From positions 3,373,522 through 3,437,521 of the forward strand of contig JH720293.1 of NCBI GenBank assembly GCA_000231825.2: a DNA stretch of 64,000 nucleotides, written 5' to 3'. Source of the DNA: Tetrahymena elliotti 4EA. Taxonomy: Eukaryota; Ciliophora; Oligohymenophorea; Hymenostomatida; Tetrahymenidae. Under the pieces are notes generated by a model. That model was given only the letters and a program-made list of their open reading frames with translations. It was not told the DNA's origin and searched no databases. Position 1 is the stretch's first letter, and each line of letters opens with the position of its first letter. The position numbers were made by a program, and so were the translations under genes. Below, piece by piece: positions 62,894 to 64,000 of this stretch.

Positions 62894-64000
62894 ATGAAAT
62901 TAATTCTTGCTTTATTTGGCTTGATCGCTACTGTAACCGCTTGGGAATCAGTAGTCAGCAACTTCCTTACTAGAGTGATCAGTAAAGATTCAACCTTGAA
63001 TTTTGATAACCCAGCTTTAGCCTTCTGCGGTTTACCGTAATTTATAAATTTCCATTTTTACAGAAATTCCTTTTGTATCTCATCTCATAAAGAGTTTTAC
63101 ATTAAATTTTTGAATAATAAAAATAATAATATACCTTTTTAGATTGACTATTTTTTCGTCTTCTAAATAATTAACATTCAAAATTTGATAGAATTGTATG
63201 TAATCTTTAAAATTGTGTAATTCTTTTCTGCTCACCACCAAAAAATTTTTTATTCCGTGAATAGTGAGTAGCAAAAGGACCTCTCACTGACCAGAAAAAT
63301 TATTTAAAGGGCTATATAAAAACTTAACATTAAATTTATCAAATAGAAAGGACCAATGTGATACCGCTCCTTATTGTAAATGGGATAACAAATTATAATT
63401 TTGCACAAGAGTATTCTCTCCTGTCCTTGAATAGAATGCCAGCTCTAACTTTACTTCTTTCAATTCAACAAATTACAACAATGCCACTTCAAACTCTACA
63501 AATTCAACTGCTGGATATAACTAAACTTTCACACTTGAATATGCTGCTGTCAATTGTACCAACTAAACCTACTACAACTGTAACAGAACTTATGGATGTG
63601 TCTGGAATAACACCAGAAATCTATGCTAATAGAACAACACTAGATAATTTACACTTGAATGGAGTAACTCTACTTCTAACAGCACTAACTCCACTACTGG
63701 ATACAACTACACCTTCTTCCTTGAAGCTGCTGCTGTTAACTGCACCAACTAAACCTTCTCAAATTGTAGCAGAATATCCGGATGTGCTTGGAACTATACC
63801 TTAAACAGTTGCTAATTGAATAACACCAGAAAATTCTTCCTTGAATCTGAATTTGCCGCTGTTAATTGCACCAACTAAACCTACTATAACTGTAGCAGAA
63901 CCTACGGATGTCTTTGGAATAATACTAGAAATGTTTGTTAACAAAACAACACAAGATAATTTGTTCTTGAATGGAGTAACTCTACTTCTAACAGCACTAA
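62894..64000 (+). CDS. Secreted/surface Cys- and Asn-rich tandem-repeat protein, 3' partial
   Basis: The ATG at 62894 opens a clear signal peptide (MKLILALFGLIATVTA, cleavage near Ala16/Trp17). Exon 1 (62894-63036) and exon 2 (from 63347) join in phase 2 across a 310-nt intron. Exon 2 begins with CDTAPYCKWDNKLQFC, then repeats a Cys module of the form AAVNCTNQTYYNC, x4, YGC, xWNNTRNxC, with linkers of Asn/Ser/Thr (EWSNSTSNSTNST). Each module carries four Cys, one Trp and several N-x-S/T sequons. The exon is much more GC-rich than the intron and flanks, and a 35-nt linker stretch is identical at 63654-63688 and 63966-64000. Most likely a GPI-anchored or secreted surface protein of the ciliate; the C-terminus and any anchor lie beyond the window. 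Confidence 0.82.
63543..64000 (+). repeat. Intragenic tandem Cys-module repeats
   Basis: Three module copies begin at 63543, 63726 and 63855 (Cys codons at 63555, 63741, 63867), so the starts are 186 and then 126 nt apart. A 60-nt Asn/Ser/Thr linker follows modules one and three but is missing after module two. The array continues past the window end. Confidence 0.85.

Noticed and set aside
63080..63274. Minus-strand ORF downstream of the signal peptide exon
   Set aside because: It falls entirely within the 310-nt intron of the repeat protein gene and has no coding-like composition.
63358..63804. 148-codon frame with Leu/Thr/Pro-rich periodic sequence
   Set aside because: It is the shifted frame of the Cys-module repeats; the frame that splices to the signal peptide gives ordered Cys, Trp and sequon patterns instead.
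1..64000. Chromosome breakage sequence, telomeric repeats, CRISPR array or tRNA genes
   Set aside because: I looked for the Tetrahymena 15-bp breakage motif, C4A2/G4T2 runs, regularly spaced direct repeats and tRNA T-arm signatures, and found none.

Overview
The window looks like ciliate macronuclear-type DNA, most likely Tetrahymena or a close relative. It is very AT-rich, introns are mostly 40-60 nt GT-AG, and conserved proteins read through TAA and TAG as glutamine with TGA as the only stop. Two decisive cases are the catalytic GQRC motif of methylmalonate-semialdehyde dehydrogenase (Gln = TAA at 13286-13288) and the GQSWG nucleophile elbow of an alpha/beta hydrolase (Gln = TAA at 43145-43147). 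A 5S rRNA gene of the tetrahymenid type sits at about 7808-7926. Standard-code ORF calling fails here, so the gene models were made by reading with the ciliate code and joining exons by phase.

Layout. 1-3969: 3' part of a clustered-mitochondria (CLU) protein. 4789-7527: unrecognised protein. 7808-7926: 5S rRNA. 8583-11463: Gln/Asn-rich protein. 12467-15063 (minus): mitochondrial methylmalonate-semialdehyde dehydrogenase. 15284-15590 (minus): possible small gene. 17102-18694: STPGR/SHIPPO-repeat protein. 19738-22068: AT-hook protein. 22889-28204 (minus): very large cyclic-nucleotide-binding-domain protein. 29631-35004 (minus): membrane hybrid histidine kinase. 35894-37031 (minus): coiled-coil protein. 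37506-39094 (minus): diacylglycerol/sphingosine-kinase-family lipid kinase. 40381-41762: EAPP-like protein. 42631-43714: monoglyceride-lipase-like hydrolase. 44540-45096 (minus): small twin-CX3C protein. 45561-46105 (minus): possible small gene. 46908-49497 and 49940-50779: coiled-coil protein and a small basic protein. 51095-51805 (minus): PAP2-family phosphatase. 52262-58320 (minus): large secretory-pathway receptor-like protein with LVIVD/propeller repeats. 59913-60447 (minus): possible small gene. 62894-64000: Cys/Asn-repeat surface protein, cut by the window end.

There are no operons; genes are independent and spliced. Several fit themes of ciliate biology: signalling (CNB protein, histidine kinase), lipid turnover (lipid kinase, monoacylglycerol lipase, PAP2 phosphatase), mitochondria (CLU, MMSDH, twin-CX3C protein) and cilia (STPGR protein). 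Nothing in the gene order shows that they act together.

The most interesting signals are low-complexity insertions inside compact signalling folds (receiver domain and CNB domains), a GC-elevated Cys/Asn tandem repeat protein, a degenerate duplication of a gene's 3' end, and several small spliced genes hidden in stretches that look empty. With only TGA as stop, chance open frames of 60-100 codons are common, so the small genes rest on intron phase and composition and are given low to medium confidence.
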